From contig NZ_BLIN01000002.1 in assembly GCF_009811555.1 (NCBI RefSeq), positions 806,001 through 870,000 on the forward strand: DNA of 64,000 nt. Direction: 5' to 3'. Every line of letters starts with the position of its first letter. The stretch's first letter is position 1. Origin of the DNA: Streptomyces caniferus. GTDB taxonomy: Bacteria; Actinomycetota; Actinomycetes; Streptomycetales; Streptomycetaceae. A model generated the notes under the pieces. It saw only the letters and a program-made list of their open reading frames with translations, was not told the DNA's origin and did no database searches. Shown here piece by piece: positions 18,222-27,025 of this stretch. Both the position numbers and the translations under genes were made by a program.

Positions 18222-19634
18222 ATGAGTGACAACAGCGCATTCGGCGACTCCGGCGGCTTTCGGACCGAGCACGACTCCATGGGCGAGGTGCGGGTGCCCG
18301 CGCATGCGAAGTGGCGGGCGCAGACGCAGCGTGCGGTGGAGAACTTTCCGGTCTCGGGGCAGCGGCTGGAGCGGGCGCACATCGAGGCGCTGGCCCGGAT
18401 CAAGGGGGCGGCCGCCAAGGTGAACGGCGAGCTGGGCGTCCTGGACAAGGACATCGCACAGGCCGTGCAGGAGGCCGCCGCGGCCGTCGCGGAGGGGCAG
18501 TGGGACGACCACTTCCCCGTCGACGTGTTCCAGACGGGGTCCGGGACGTCGTCGAACATGAACACCAACGAGGTCGTCGCGACGCTGGCGAGCGAGCGGC
18601 TGGGCCGGGAGGTGCATCCGAACGACCACGTCAACGCCAGCCAGTCGTCCAATGACGTCTTTCCCTCCTCCCTCCACATCGCGGCGACGTCGGCGGTCCT
18701 CAACGATCTGATTCCGGCGCTGGAGCATCTGGCGGAGGCGCTGGAGCGCAAGGCGGAGGAGTTCGCCGAGGTCGTGAAGTCGGGGCGGACGCATCTGATG
18801 GACGCGACGCCGGTGACGCTGGGGCAGGAGTTCGGCGGCTATGCCGCCCAGGTGCGCTACGGCGTCGAGCGGCTGCGGGCGTCGCTGCCGCGGCTGGCGG
18901 AACTGCCGCTGGGCGGTACGGCGGTGGGGACCGGGATCAACACCCCGCCCGGGTTCTCGGCCGCGGTGATCGCCGAGGTGGCGCGGGCGACGGGGCTGCC
19001 GCTGACCGAGGCGCGCAACCACTTCGAGGCGCAGGGGGCGCGCGACGGGATCGTCGAGACGAGCGGGCAGCTGCGGACGATCGGGGTCGGGCTGACGAAG
19101 ATCGCCAACGATCTGCGGTGGATGGCGTCCGGGCCGCGGACCGGGCTCGCGGAGATCGCGCTGCCGGACCTGCAGCCGGGCTCGTCGATCATGCCGGGGA
19201 AGGTCAACCCGGTGATCCCGGAAGCGGTGCTGATGGTCGCGGCGCAGGTCACCGGCAATGACGCGACGGTGGCGGCGGCCGGGGCGGCCGGCAACTTCGA
19301 GCTGAACGTGATGCTGCCCGTGATCGGGAAGAACGTGCTGGAGTCCGTGCGGCTGCTGGCCAACGTCTCCCGTCTGCTGGCGGACCGTACGGTCGACGGG
19401 ATCACCGCGAACGCGGAACGGGCCCGGGAGTACGCGGAGTCGTCGCCGTCGGTCGTCACTCCGCTCAACAAGTACCTCGGGTACGAGGAGGCGGCGAAGG
19501 TCGCCAAGAGGTCCCTCGCCGAGCGGAAGACCATCCGCGAAGTGGTCGTCGAGGGCGGCTATGTCGAGCGGGGCCTGCTGAGCGAGGAGCAGTTGGACGA
19601 GGCGCTGGACGTCCTGCGGATGACGCGGCCCTGA
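18222..19634 (+). CDS. fumC: class II fumarate hydratase
   Basis: A 470-residue oxygen-stable fumarase of the aspartase/fumarase superfamily. The signature loop [11 protein letters not shown] is present, with the substrate-site motifs [27 protein letters not shown] and [16 protein letters not shown]. The ATG at 18222 ([23 protein letters not shown]) gives the normal N-terminus. The preceding sequence is a strong hairpin, leaving a poor ribosome binding site. It duplicates the reaction of the class I enzyme at 10654. Confidence 0.95.
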   Translation: MSDNSAFGDSGGFRTEHDSMGEVRVPAHAKWRAQTQRAVENFPVSGQRLERAHIEALARIKGAAAKVNGELGVLDKDIAQAVQEAAAAVAEGQWDDHFPVDVFQTGSGTSSNMNTNEVVATLASERLGREVHPNDHVNASQSSNDVFPSSLHIAATSAVLNDLIPALEHLAEALERKAEEFAEVVKSGRTHLMDATPVTLGQEFGGYAAQVRYGVERLRASLPRLAELPLGGTAVGTGINTPPGFSAAVIAEVARATGLPLTEARNHFEAQGARDGIVETSGQLRTIGVGLTKIANDLRWMASGPRTGLAEIALPDLQPGSSIMPGKVNPVIPEAVLMVAAQVTGNDATVAAAGAAGNFELNVMLPVIGKNVLESVRLLANVSRLLADRTVDGITANAERAREYAESSPSVVTPLNKYLGYEEAAKVAKRSLAERKTIREVVVEGGYVERGLLSEEQLDEALDVLRMTRP

Positions 19635-19641
19635 GGCGGTC

Positions 19642-19695
19642 CCGCCCCTCGTCGCGCGCCGGCGCTCCCGTTACGGCGCGGGTGGCGAGGGGCGG
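19642..19695 (+). terminator. possible fumC terminator
   Basis: CCGCCCCTCG (19642-19651) pairs with CGAGGGGCGG (19686-19695) across a 34-nt GC-rich loop. The stem is good but the loop is long, so this is a weak call. Confidence 0.4.
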
Positions 19696-19772
19696 CCCGC
19701 GTTATCACGCCCGTAACGCCCGGTGCGGCTCATGTCACGGCGCGCTGCGTGCCGCAACACTAAGATCTGCGC

Positions 19773-20519
19773 ATGACAGCGGACATGGTGGACACGACGG
19801 AAGGCGAGACACCCGGCGGACGCGGGACGGCCGGGGCGGGGCGGGCGGCGGGTGGTGGTGCGACGGGCGCGTCACACTGGGCGCCGGGGGACCACATCCT
19901 CTGGCGCTACCGCGACAACGCCGACGCCGGACGGTTCCACATCTGTCGTCCGATGACCGTTGTCCAGGACACCGACGAGCTGCTCGCGGTGTGGATGGCG
20001 CCGGGCACGCCCTGCATCAAGCCGGTGCTCGCCGACGGCACCCCGGTGCACCGCGAGCCGCTGTCCACCCGCTACACCAAGCCGCGCCGGACCGCCCACG
20101 ACCAGTGGTTCGGCACCGGTGTGCTGAAGCTGGCCCGGCCCGGCGACCCCTGGTCGGTATGGCTGTTCTGGGAGCGCGGCTGGCAGTTCAAGAACTGGTA
20201 CGTCAATCTGGAGGAGCCGCGCCGCCGTTGGCCGGGCGGCATCGACTCCGAGGACCACTTCCTCGACATCTGTGTCTATCCGGACCGGCACTGGGAGTGG
20301 CGGGACGAGGACGAGTTCGCGCAGGCGCAGCGGGACGGGCTGATGACGGACGCTCAGGCCTCCGAGGTCAGATCGGCGGGCCGGGCCGCGATCGCACAGA
20401 TCACGGCCTGGCGCGAGCCGTACGCCGACGGCTGGGAGGACTGGCGGCCCGATCCGGCCTGGGGTGTTCCCCGGCTCCCGGACGACTGGGACCGCGCACC
20501 GGATCGTTTGCGGTCGTGA
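19773..20519 (+). CDS. DUF402 protein (FomD-like nucleotide phosphohydrolase family)
   Basis: A 248-residue protein. After a 35-residue Gly-rich leader, WAPGDHILWRYRDN, GTGVLKLARPGDPWSVWLFW, WYVNLEEPRRR and DHFLDICVYPD follow the DUF402 pattern. The acidic pairs DICVYPD and WRDEDEF are the usual metal ligands. Characterised relatives include FomD of fosfomycin biosynthesis, which hydrolyses a cytidylylated intermediate, and nucleoside tri/diphosphatases. No fosfomycin genes are present. The ATG at 19773 starts a lone gene 138 bp after fumC. Confidence 0.8.
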   Translation: MTADMVDTTEGETPGGRGTAGAGRAAGGGATGASHWAPGDHILWRYRDNADAGRFHICRPMTVVQDTDELLAVWMAPGTPCIKPVLADGTPVHREPLSTRYTKPRRTAHDQWFGTGVLKLARPGDPWSVWLFWERGWQFKNWYVNLEEPRRRWPGGIDSEDHFLDICVYPDRHWEWRDEDEFAQAQRDGLMTDAQASEVRSAGRAAIAQITAWREPYADGWEDWRPDPAWGVPRLPDDWDRAPDRLRS

Positions 20520-20730
20520 GGGAGTGAACGGGAAACGGGTGAGTGAAGGGGGCGAACCGTGGAAAGGTGCGCCTATGGGTACAGCACATCCCCGCAAGGC
20601 GAGGAGCGGGGCCGAGCCCCCTTGCTGTGCCCCCGGTCTTCAAACGTAGGATCGTCCTCCGCAAGACTGCACAGGCGCAACTCCAGAACGGGAAAACGAA
20701 CTTGACCGCGGTCGCAGGAGGGGCGAGGTC

Positions 20731-21414
20731 GTGAGTGCGACTCACTACGACGGATACGAAGGGCTGTACCGGTTAGCACTGGACCGGGCCGGCCAGGCCG
20801 AGGCGTTCGACGCGATCGGCGACCGGTACGACGACGCCTTTCCCCACAAGGAGGGCCAGCTCGCCTCGGGCACCTGGCTGGCCGAGACCCTGCCCGCCGG
20901 TTCGCGCGTCCTGGATCTCGGATGCGGGACGGGCCTGCCGACCGCACGTCAACTCGTCGACGCCGGACACCGCGTCGTGGGAATCGACCTCTCCCCCTCG
21001 ATGGTCGCACTGGCCCGGGAGCACGTCCCGGACGCCGACTTCCACCGGCTGGACATCGCCGATCTGCGCGGCGGCCGACTCGGCGGCCCCGGCTCCTTCG
21101 ACGGTATCGCCGCCTATTTCTCTCTTCTGATGCTGCCCCGTGCGGAAATCCCTTACGCACTGGGCATGCTCCATGATCTGCTACGACCTGAAGGGCTGCT
21201 GGCCCTGTCCATGGTCGAGGCGGATGTGGACGACTTCACCATTCCGTTCCTGGGCAACTCGATCCGGGTATCGGGTTACCTGCGGGACGACCTGCGCCGG
21301 GTCGTGCACGACGCGGGTTTCGACGTCGTCGGGGAGGATGCCTACGCATACGCCCCGTCGAGTACGGACGTACCACCCGAGATCCAGCTCTTTCTGCACC
21401 TGCGACGCGCCTGA
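20731..21414 (+). CDS. class I SAM-dependent methyltransferase
   Basis: A 227-residue protein with the Rossmann-type SAM motif I VLDLGCGTGLPTARQL, motif II GIDLSPSMVALAREH, and acidic loop FHRLDIADLR. The acceptor is not evident. The GTG at 20731 has GGAGGGG about 10 nt upstream. The C-terminal half (SMVEADVDDFTIPFLGN) resembles methyltransferases found beside SpoIIE-type phosphatases in streptomycetes. It ends 90 bp before the phosphatase gene, so the two may share a transcript. Confidence 0.87.
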   Translation: MSATHYDGYEGLYRLALDRAGQAEAFDAIGDRYDDAFPHKEGQLASGTWLAETLPAGSRVLDLGCGTGLPTARQLVDAGHRVVGIDLSPSMVALAREHVPDADFHRLDIADLRGGRLGGPGSFDGIAAYFSLLMLPRAEIPYALGMLHDLLRPEGLLALSMVEADVDDFTIPFLGNSIRVSGYLRDDLRRVVHDAGFDVVGEDAYAYAPSSTDVPPEIQLFLHLRRA

Positions 21415-21504
21415 GACGCAGCGCGTTGGGCGCGCCCCGCACCGGCGGCGCGCTCGGAACGCGGCGCGTTTGGCGCACAGCCCCGGACGGATGGAATCCC
21501 ACGC

Positions 21505-24111
21505 GTGACGGAGCACCCCACCTCCCACGAATCGCGGCGGTCGGCCTCGACCGCCGCGCCCTCGGCGTCCCCTGCGCGGGGGCCGGCCGGGACGGCGTCG
21601 TACGGCGCGGTCCCCGACCCGCGCAGCGCCCTGCAGCAGCCCGTCGCGCCGGGGTTCGCCCCGTCGCCCGGCGCGGGGTTCGCGGTGCGCGGCGGTGACG
21701 ACATAGGTCTCGCCGGTGTCGCCGTCACGGCCTCGGGCGGTCCGCCGGCCGGCCGTCACGACGACGAGCCGGCCGTGGACCACGGCGCGGCGCGGCGGGA
21801 CCCGTCGGCGGACGCGGACGGCGCCGCCGCGGGCCACACCGGCGGGCGCACCAGTGATCACAGCGCCGCTCACAGGGGCGGTCATGCCGCCGCACGGGAC
21901 GTCTCGCTCCCGTACGGGGAGGCGTACGGCGACGCGTACGGGGAGGTGGCCATGCCTGCGGGAGGACGGCCGGGCGGGGCGGCGGATGCGGGGCGGGAGA
22001 CGGCCCGTGCCGGACGGCGGGCGGCGCAGGGCGCGGTGGACCGTGCCGAGGCGCCGGAGCCGGGCGAGGAGCCGCACCACGGGCAGCGCCCGCGGCACGG
22101 CGCCGAGGGCATCGGGCGCCCGCGTGAGGGCGACGGTCCGGGCGGCGGCGGGCGGTCGCGGCCGCACGCCGGTGAGCCGGGCGGGACGGTGCCGGGGCAG
22201 CCGTCGCCGGCGCCGCACGGCGGACGGTCCGCGGGCCCGGGTGCCCACGGTGAGGCATCGCGTCCGGCGGCCGGGGAGGCCACCGCGGCCGAGGCGTCCG
22301 GACCGGCCGGTCCGCCGCAGGGCCGGCCGCCCGTTCCCCCGGCCCGCTCGGCGCATCCGGGCGAGAGCAGTGAGGTGGCCGCGGCCCGGCAGGCCGGCGG
22401 CGACCGGCTGCGCTTCATCGGGGCGGCGACGCGGCGGATCGCCCGCGGCATCGACCTCGACGAGATCGTGCTCGGGCTGTGCCGGGCGACGGTGCCGACG
22501 TTCGCCGACGCCATCCTCGTCTATCTGCGCGATCCGCTGCCGGTGGGCGACGAGCGCCCGACCGGCCCGGTGGTGCTGCGGCTGCGCCGTACCGACCGGA
22601 TTCCGGAGGAGCCGGACACCAACGGCGGCCGGCTGCCGATGCTCCCCGCACAGCCCGATCTGGGCCCGGCGATGGGCGGCAGCGCGGCGGAGCTGGCCGA
22701 GGTGGAGCCCGGCGGTCCGCTGGCCGAGGTGCTGCGCGGCGTACGGCCGTTGTTCGGCGAGGCGCAGGCGGCGCGGACGGCGCTGCCCGAGCTGCTGGGG
22801 CCGGATCCGCGGCTGCCCAGTGGCCATCGGGTGATCCTGGCGCCGCTGCGCGGCCGTCGCCGGGTGATCGGTGCGGCGGTGTTCCTGCGCCGCCCGGACC
22901 GGCCCGCGTTCGAGCCGGACGATCTGCTGGTGGCGGCGCAGCTGGCGACGCACACCGCGCTGGGCGTGGACAAGGCGGTGCTCTACGGCCGCGAGGCGTA
23001 CATCGCCGACGCGCTGCAGCGCACGATGCTGCCGGACTCGCTGCCGCAGCCGACCGGGGTCCGGCTGGCCAGCCGCTATCTGCCGGCCGCCGAGACGGCG
23101 CGGGTGGGCGGCGACTGGTACGACGCGATCCCGCTGCCGGGCAGCCGGGTGGCGCTGGTCGTCGGCGATGTCATGGGGCACTCGATGACCTCGGCCGCGA
23201 TCATGGGCCAGTTGCGCACGACCGCGCAGACGCTGGCGGGGCTGGACCTGCCGCCGCAGGAGGTGCTGCACCACCTGGACGAGCAGGCCCAGCGGCTGGG
23301 CTCGGACCGCATGGCGACCTGCATGTACGCGGTGTACGACCCGGTGGCGCACCGGATCACCATCGCCAACGCGGGCCATCCGCCGCCGGTGATGCTGCAC
23401 CGCGGCGGGCGCGCCGAGGTGCTGCGGGTGCCGTCGGGCGCGCCGATCGGCGTCGGCGGGGTGGACTTCGAGGCGGTGGAGCTGGACGCCCCGGCGGGCG
23501 CCACCCTGGTCCTCTATACGGACGGTCTGGTCGAGTCGCGGATCCGGGACGTGTGGACGGGTATCGAGCAGCTGCGGGAGCGGCTGGCGGAGACGGCCCG
23601 GCTGACGGGTCCCAACCCGCCGCCGCTGGAGCCGATGTGCGACGAGGTGCTGGACATGCTGGGCCCCGGCGACCGCGATGACGACATCGCGCTGCTGGCG
23701 GCCCGGTTCGACGGGATCGCGCCGAGCGATGTCGCGTACTGGTATCTGGACCCGAAGGCGCAGACGGCCGGGCAGGCCCGCCGGCTGGCCCGGCGGGCGC
23801 TGGCGCGCTGGGGTCTGGAGGAGCTGACCGACCAGCTGGAGCTGCTGGTCAGCGAGGTGGTGACCAATGCGGTGCGGTATGCGGAGCGGCCGATCACGCT
23901 GCGGTTGCTGCGAACGGACGTACTGCGCTGCGAGGTGGGGGACGACGTACCGCAGCTGCCGCGGCTGCGCCAGGCCCGGCCGTCGGACGAGGGCGGTCGC
24001 GGCCTCTATCTGGTCAACCGGATGGCGCGGCGCTGGGGCGCGACCCGTCTGAGCATGGGAAAGGTCGTCTGGTTCGAGCTGAGCATGCCTCCGGGGGCCC
24101 CGCGCGGCTGA
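21505..24111 (+). CDS. SpoIIE-type PP2C phosphatase with GAF and anti-sigma-like ATPase domains
   Basis: An 868-residue signalling protein. Residues 1-290 are Gly/Ala/Arg/His-rich and probably disordered. About 300-490 is a GAF sensor. About 505-730 is a PP2C/SpoIIE phosphatase with the metal motifs GGDWYDAI (near 535) and VVGDVMGHS (near 553), plus YTDGLVESR and DDDIALLAARF. About 745-868 is a GHKL ATPase (LELLVSEVVTNAVRYAE, then GGRGLYLVNRMARRWG). The combination suggests a self-contained partner switch acting on an anti-sigma antagonist. The GTG at 21505 is the probable start; no ribosome binding site is strong. Confidence 0.92.
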   Translation: MTEHPTSHESRRSASTAAPSASPARGPAGTASYGAVPDPRSALQQPVAPGFAPSPGAGFAVRGGDDIGLAGVAVTASGGPPAGRHDDEPAVDHGAARRDPSADADGAAAGHTGGRTSDHSAAHRGGHAAARDVSLPYGEAYGDAYGEVAMPAGGRPGGAADAGRETARAGRRAAQGAVDRAEAPEPGEEPHHGQRPRHGAEGIGRPREGDGPGGGGRSRPHAGEPGGTVPGQPSPAPHGGRSAGPGAHGEASRPAAGEATAAEASGPAGPPQGRPPVPPARSAHPGESSEVAAARQAGGDRLRFIGAATRRIARGIDLDEIVLGLCRATVPTFADAILVYLRDPLPVGDERPTGPVVLRLRRTDRIPEEPDTNGGRLPMLPAQPDLGPAMGGSAAELAEVEPGGPLAEVLRGVRPLFGEAQAARTALPELLGPDPRLPSGHRVILAPLRGRRRVIGAAVFLRRPDRPAFEPDDLLVAAQLATHTALGVDKAVLYGREAYIADALQRTMLPDSLPQPTGVRLASRYLPAAETARVGGDWYDAIPLPGSRVALVVGDVMGHSMTSAAIMGQLRTTAQTLAGLDLPPQEVLHHLDEQAQRLGSDRMATCMYAVYDPVAHRITIANAGHPPPVMLHRGGRAEVLRVPSGAPIGVGGVDFEAVELDAPAGATLVLYTDGLVESRIRDVWTGIEQLRERLAETARLTGPNPPPLEPMCDEVLDMLGPGDRDDDIALLAARFDGIAPSDVAYWYLDPKAQTAGQARRLARRALARWGLEELTDQLELLVSEVVTNAVRYAERPITLRLLRTDVLRCEVGDDVPQLPRLRQARPSDEGGRGLYLVNRMARRWGATRLSMGKVVWFELSMPPGAPRG

Positions 24112-24146
24112 CGCCGGGCGGGCGCCCGGCCGCCACGTCCCACATA

Positions 24147-24178
24147 TTGGACCCCGTCTGAGATCAGATGGGGTCCAA
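24147..24178 (+). terminator. inverted repeat between phosphatase gene and catalase
   Basis: TTGGACCCCGTCTGA (24147-24161) pairs with 24164-24178, with one G-U wobble and a 2-nt centre, followed by CTTTT. It lies 35 bp after the phosphatase stop and fits a terminator. A role as catalase operator cannot be excluded. Confidence 0.6.
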
Positions 24179-24296
24179 CTTTTGCCGACGTGCCGTCGGG
24201 GTACTTGACTGCTTGGGTGGATGTAAGGGACTGACTGGCCCAATACGGGACCGACCACACCCTTCTCCCAGTCGTCGAAACAGGAGGCACTCCTCC

Positions 24297-25760
24297 ATGA
24301 CCAGCTCCGCGCAGCACGTCCCGCGCACGACGAACAACGCCGGTAACCCGGTGGAGAGCGACGAACACTCACTCACTGTGAGTCCGGACGGTCCCATCCT
24401 GCTCCAGGACCACTATCTGATCGAGAAGATGGCCCAGTTCAACCGCGAACGGGTCCCCGAGCGGGTGGTGCACGCCAAGGGCTCCGGCGCCTACGGCTTC
24501 TTCCACGTCACCAACGACGTCAGCCAGTTCACCAAGGCGGATCTCTTCCAGCCCGGCAAGACCACCGAGATGCTGGCCCGCTTCTCGACCGTCGCGGGCG
24601 AACAGGGCTCCCCCGACACCTGGCGCGACCCCCGTGGCTTCGCCCTGAAGTTCTACACCGAGGACGGCAACTACGACCTGGTGGGCAACAACACCCCGGT
24701 CTTCTTCGTCCGCGACACGATCAAGTTCCAGGACTTCATCCGCTCGCAGAAGCGCCGCCCGGACAACGGGATGCGCGACAACGACATGCAGTGGGACTTC
24801 TGGACGCTGTCGCCGGAGTCCGCCCACCAGGTCACCTGGCTGATGGGCGACCGCGGCATCCCCAAGAGCTACCGCCACATGAACGGCTACGGCTCGCACA
24901 CCTACATGTGGGTCAACGCCGGCGGCGAGAAGTTCTGGATCAAGTACCACTTCAAGACCGACCAGGGCATCGACTTCCTCACCCAGGAGGACGCGGACCG
25001 GATCGCCGGCGCGGACGGCGACTTCCACCGCCGCGATCTGTTCGAGGCCATCGACGGCGGCAATGCTCCGTCGTGGACGCTCTATGTACAGGTCATGCCG
25101 TTCGCCGACGCCCCGGACTACCGGTTCAACCCGTTCGATCTGACGAAGGTGTGGCCGCACGGCGACTACCCGCTGATCGAGGTCGGGCGGATGACGCTCA
25201 ACAAGAACCCGGAGGACTACTTCGTCCACATCGAGCAGGCGGCGTTCGAACCGTCCAACATGGTGCCGGGCGTCGGCCCGTCACCGGACAAGATGCTGCT
25301 GGGCCGGCTCTTCTCGTACGCGGACACCCACCGCTACCGCATCGGCCCGAACTACGCCCAGCTGCCGCCCAACCGGCCGCACGTACCCGTCCACTCGTAC
25401 GCGAAGGACGGCCCGATGCGGTACGAGCCGTCCCGCGCGGCCCGGCCCTACGCGCCGAACAGCTACGGCGGCCCGGCGGCGGACACCCTGCGCTACGGGG
25501 AGCCCGCGGGCTGGGAGACCGGCGGCGAGATGGTCCGCGAGGCCTACACGCTGCGGCGCGACGACGACGACTTCGGCCAGCCGGGCACGATGGTCCGCCA
25601 GGTCCTCGACGACGCGGCCCGCGACCGGCTCGTCGACAACGTGTCCGGCCATCTGCTGAACGGCGTCAGCCGTCCGGTGCTGGACCGCGCCCTGCAGTAC
25701 TGGCGCAACATCGACAAGAACGTGGGCGACCGGATCGCCCACCAGGTGAACGGCGGCTGA
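24297..25760 (+). CDS. katA: monofunctional heme catalase (small subunit type)
   Basis: A 487-residue catalase that disproportionates H2O2. The distal His is in [14 protein letters not shown], the distal Asn in [15 protein letters not shown], and the proximal heme-ligand Tyr in [17 protein letters not shown]. The ATG at 24297 ([14 protein letters not shown]) follows AGGAGG by 9 nt; an in-frame extension to 24168 has no family similarity. No Fur-like regulator gene (CatR) is adjacent, unlike some streptomycete catalase loci. A clear terminator follows. Confidence 0.95.
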   Translation: MTSSAQHVPRTTNNAGNPVESDEHSLTVSPDGPILLQDHYLIEKMAQFNRERVPERVVHAKGSGAYGFFHVTNDVSQFTKADLFQPGKTTEMLARFSTVAGEQGSPDTWRDPRGFALKFYTEDGNYDLVGNNTPVFFVRDTIKFQDFIRSQKRRPDNGMRDNDMQWDFWTLSPESAHQVTWLMGDRGIPKSYRHMNGYGSHTYMWVNAGGEKFWIKYHFKTDQGIDFLTQEDADRIAGADGDFHRRDLFEAIDGGNAPSWTLYVQVMPFADAPDYRFNPFDLTKVWPHGDYPLIEVGRMTLNKNPEDYFVHIEQAAFEPSNMVPGVGPSPDKMLLGRLFSYADTHRYRIGPNYAQLPPNRPHVPVHSYAKDGPMRYEPSRAARPYAPNSYGGPAADTLRYGEPAGWETGGEMVREAYTLRRDDDDFGQPGTMVRQVLDDAARDRLVDNVSGHLLNGVSRPVLDRALQYWRNIDKNVGDRIAHQVNGG

Positions 25761-25792
25761 GGCGCCCGCAGCAGCCGGCTCATGGTGATCCC

Positions 25793-25831
25793 GGGCTGAA
25801 CACCGGCACCTCCGACTCCGGTGTTCAGCCC
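25793..25831. terminator. katA terminator
   Basis: A perfect 14-bp stem, GGGCTGAACACCGG (25793-25806) and its complement (25818-25831), with an 11-nt loop and then tcttcctt. It separates katA from the convergent M15-like gene. Confidence 0.88.
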
Positions 25832-25884
25832 TCTTCCTTCGGCGAGGCAGGGGGTGACGGCAGGACGGTCGGCGCTCGCACGGG

Positions 25885-26577
25885 TCAGGCAGCCCGCTGC
25901 CGGCGCTCCAGGGCCCTGGCCGCGCGACGTCGTGGGGATGAGGTGGGGTCGATGGCCCCGGCGCCCTCGCCTTGCGTGTTGCCCCACGCGGTGATCTTTT
26001 TCGCGACCCGGGCCAGGCCGGGGTCGCCAGGCTTCACCGCAATCTCGAAGTGGCTCTCCTTCGCATGCCGCTTGTCGCCACCCCAGGAAACGGTTCCTTC
26101 ACAGTCCGCGAGGACATCTCGAATGATCAGCAATTCACTTGGGAAGAACCCGCCGGCGACTCCCACCGGATACATTCCCGACCGGATCGCAATCGCCGTT
26201 CCCGAGAGGTAGTTGCTCTCATAGTCCTCGGTGAACCTCCGGTGGCGCGCATACCCGGACACATCGCCATCTTCCAGTCCTGCTATCTCGTAGTGGAATC
26301 TCCGGATCACGTGGAGCAGGACCGTGGCGACGTCACCGGCCAGGAGGGGGACACTGAGCGAACCAGCCCCTTGGATTCGATGCGGAGGCGCCTCGCCGAT
26401 CACCGGCCAGCCATTCTCCGTCGCGCTTCCGCCCCAGCCTGGGTTTTCGTTTTCAGCGGCGGAAGCGGATCCCGTCATGCCACCTGACCATAAAGCTGCG
26501 CCGCCGGCGAGGCCCACACCTGCGAGCAGGATCCGCCGGCGATCCGGACGGAACGTGGAGGATAAGGGATCATTCAT
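25885..26577 (-). CDS. Tat-exported M15-like protein with altered zinc site
   Basis: A 230-residue protein. The N-terminus has a twin-arginine signal (RPDRRRILLAGVGLAGGAALW...SASA). The mature part resembles the D-Ala-D-Ala carboxypeptidase M15 fold: SNYLSGTAIAI near residue 122, a VSWGG turn and ESHFEI near 175. Active M15 enzymes have H-x6-D in the first motif; here those positions are Tyr and Ala, while the later His is kept. It is probably a non-catalytic cell-wall-binding homologue. Its ATG overlaps the upstream membrane gene by 8 nt. Base composition is less GC-rich than the core genes. Confidence 0.68.
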   Translation of the reverse strand: MNDPLSSTFRPDRRRILLAGVGLAGGAALWSGGMTGSASAAENENPGWGGSATENGWPVIGEAPPHRIQGAGSLSVPLLAGDVATVLLHVIRRFHYEIAGLEDGDVSGYARHRRFTEDYESNYLSGTAIAIRSGMYPVGVAGGFFPSELLIIRDVLADCEGTVSWGGDKRHAKESHFEIAVKPGDPGLARVAKKITAWGNTQGEGAGAIDPTSSPRRRAARALERRQRAA

Positions 26578-27025
26578 GGGCAGGCTCCTTCTTGTTCTTG
26601 ATCACTGTCCATATGGACATAGCCGCACACAGCACGAATCCCGCCGCACACACGAAGAGCACCGGGTTGACCCAGGAGGGCACGAGGTCGACGATCGTTC
26701 CGTCCGTCCATTTGCAGACGCGGGAAAGCGGGAAAAGCGTCTCGGTAATGGAATCAGGTCGGTTCGATGGCCCCTTTCCGGACTCCACTCCACACATCTT
26801 CGGCGCCTGCGTGAAACCAGACATCAGGCCGATGAAGTACACCGGCAGGCCGATACTCGCACTCAGAGAAAACACCTTCACCCACAGCGACGGCCCCTTT
26901 TTGCTGCGGAGAGAATTCCGGTTCTCGGCGCGACCTTTCCCCCTTACTCGGTACAGCTGGATGAACGCACCCACGATAACGAGGGCCAGCACGGCAGGGA
27001 AGAACACGGCAGTTGCATTACTCAT
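26570..27025 (-). CDS. three-helix membrane protein of unknown function
   Basis: A 151-residue protein with three hydrophobic segments: AVFFPAVLALVIVGAFIQL, VKVFSLSASIGLPVYFIGLM and WVNPVLFVCAAGFVLCAAM. Between the second and third is a loop with two Cys (KMCGVE and SRVCKW), probably extracytoplasmic. I recognise no family. The ATG at 27025 overlaps the stop of the preceding gene (TGATG), and the gene overlaps the next by 8 nt, so the three genes are one translationally coupled unit. Confidence 0.72.
   Translation of the reverse strand: MSNATAVFFPAVLALVIVGAFIQLYRVRGKGRAENRNSLRSKKGPSLWVKVFSLSASIGLPVYFIGLMSGFTQAPKMCGVESGKGPSNRPDSITETLFPLSRVCKWTDGTIVDLVPSWVNPVLFVCAAGFVLCAAMSIWTVIKNKKEPAHE

Noticed and set aside
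19773..20519. Fosfomycin biosynthesis from the FomD-like protein
   Set aside because: No other fom genes or phosphonate mutase; DUF402 proteins are common stand-alone genes.
21181..24372. A 1063-codon open frame on the minus strand opposite the phosphatase gene
   Set aside because: It is an antisense shadow of high-GC codons: Arg/His/Pro-rich, no domain, no ribosome binding site, and the + strand frame has clear catalytic motifs.
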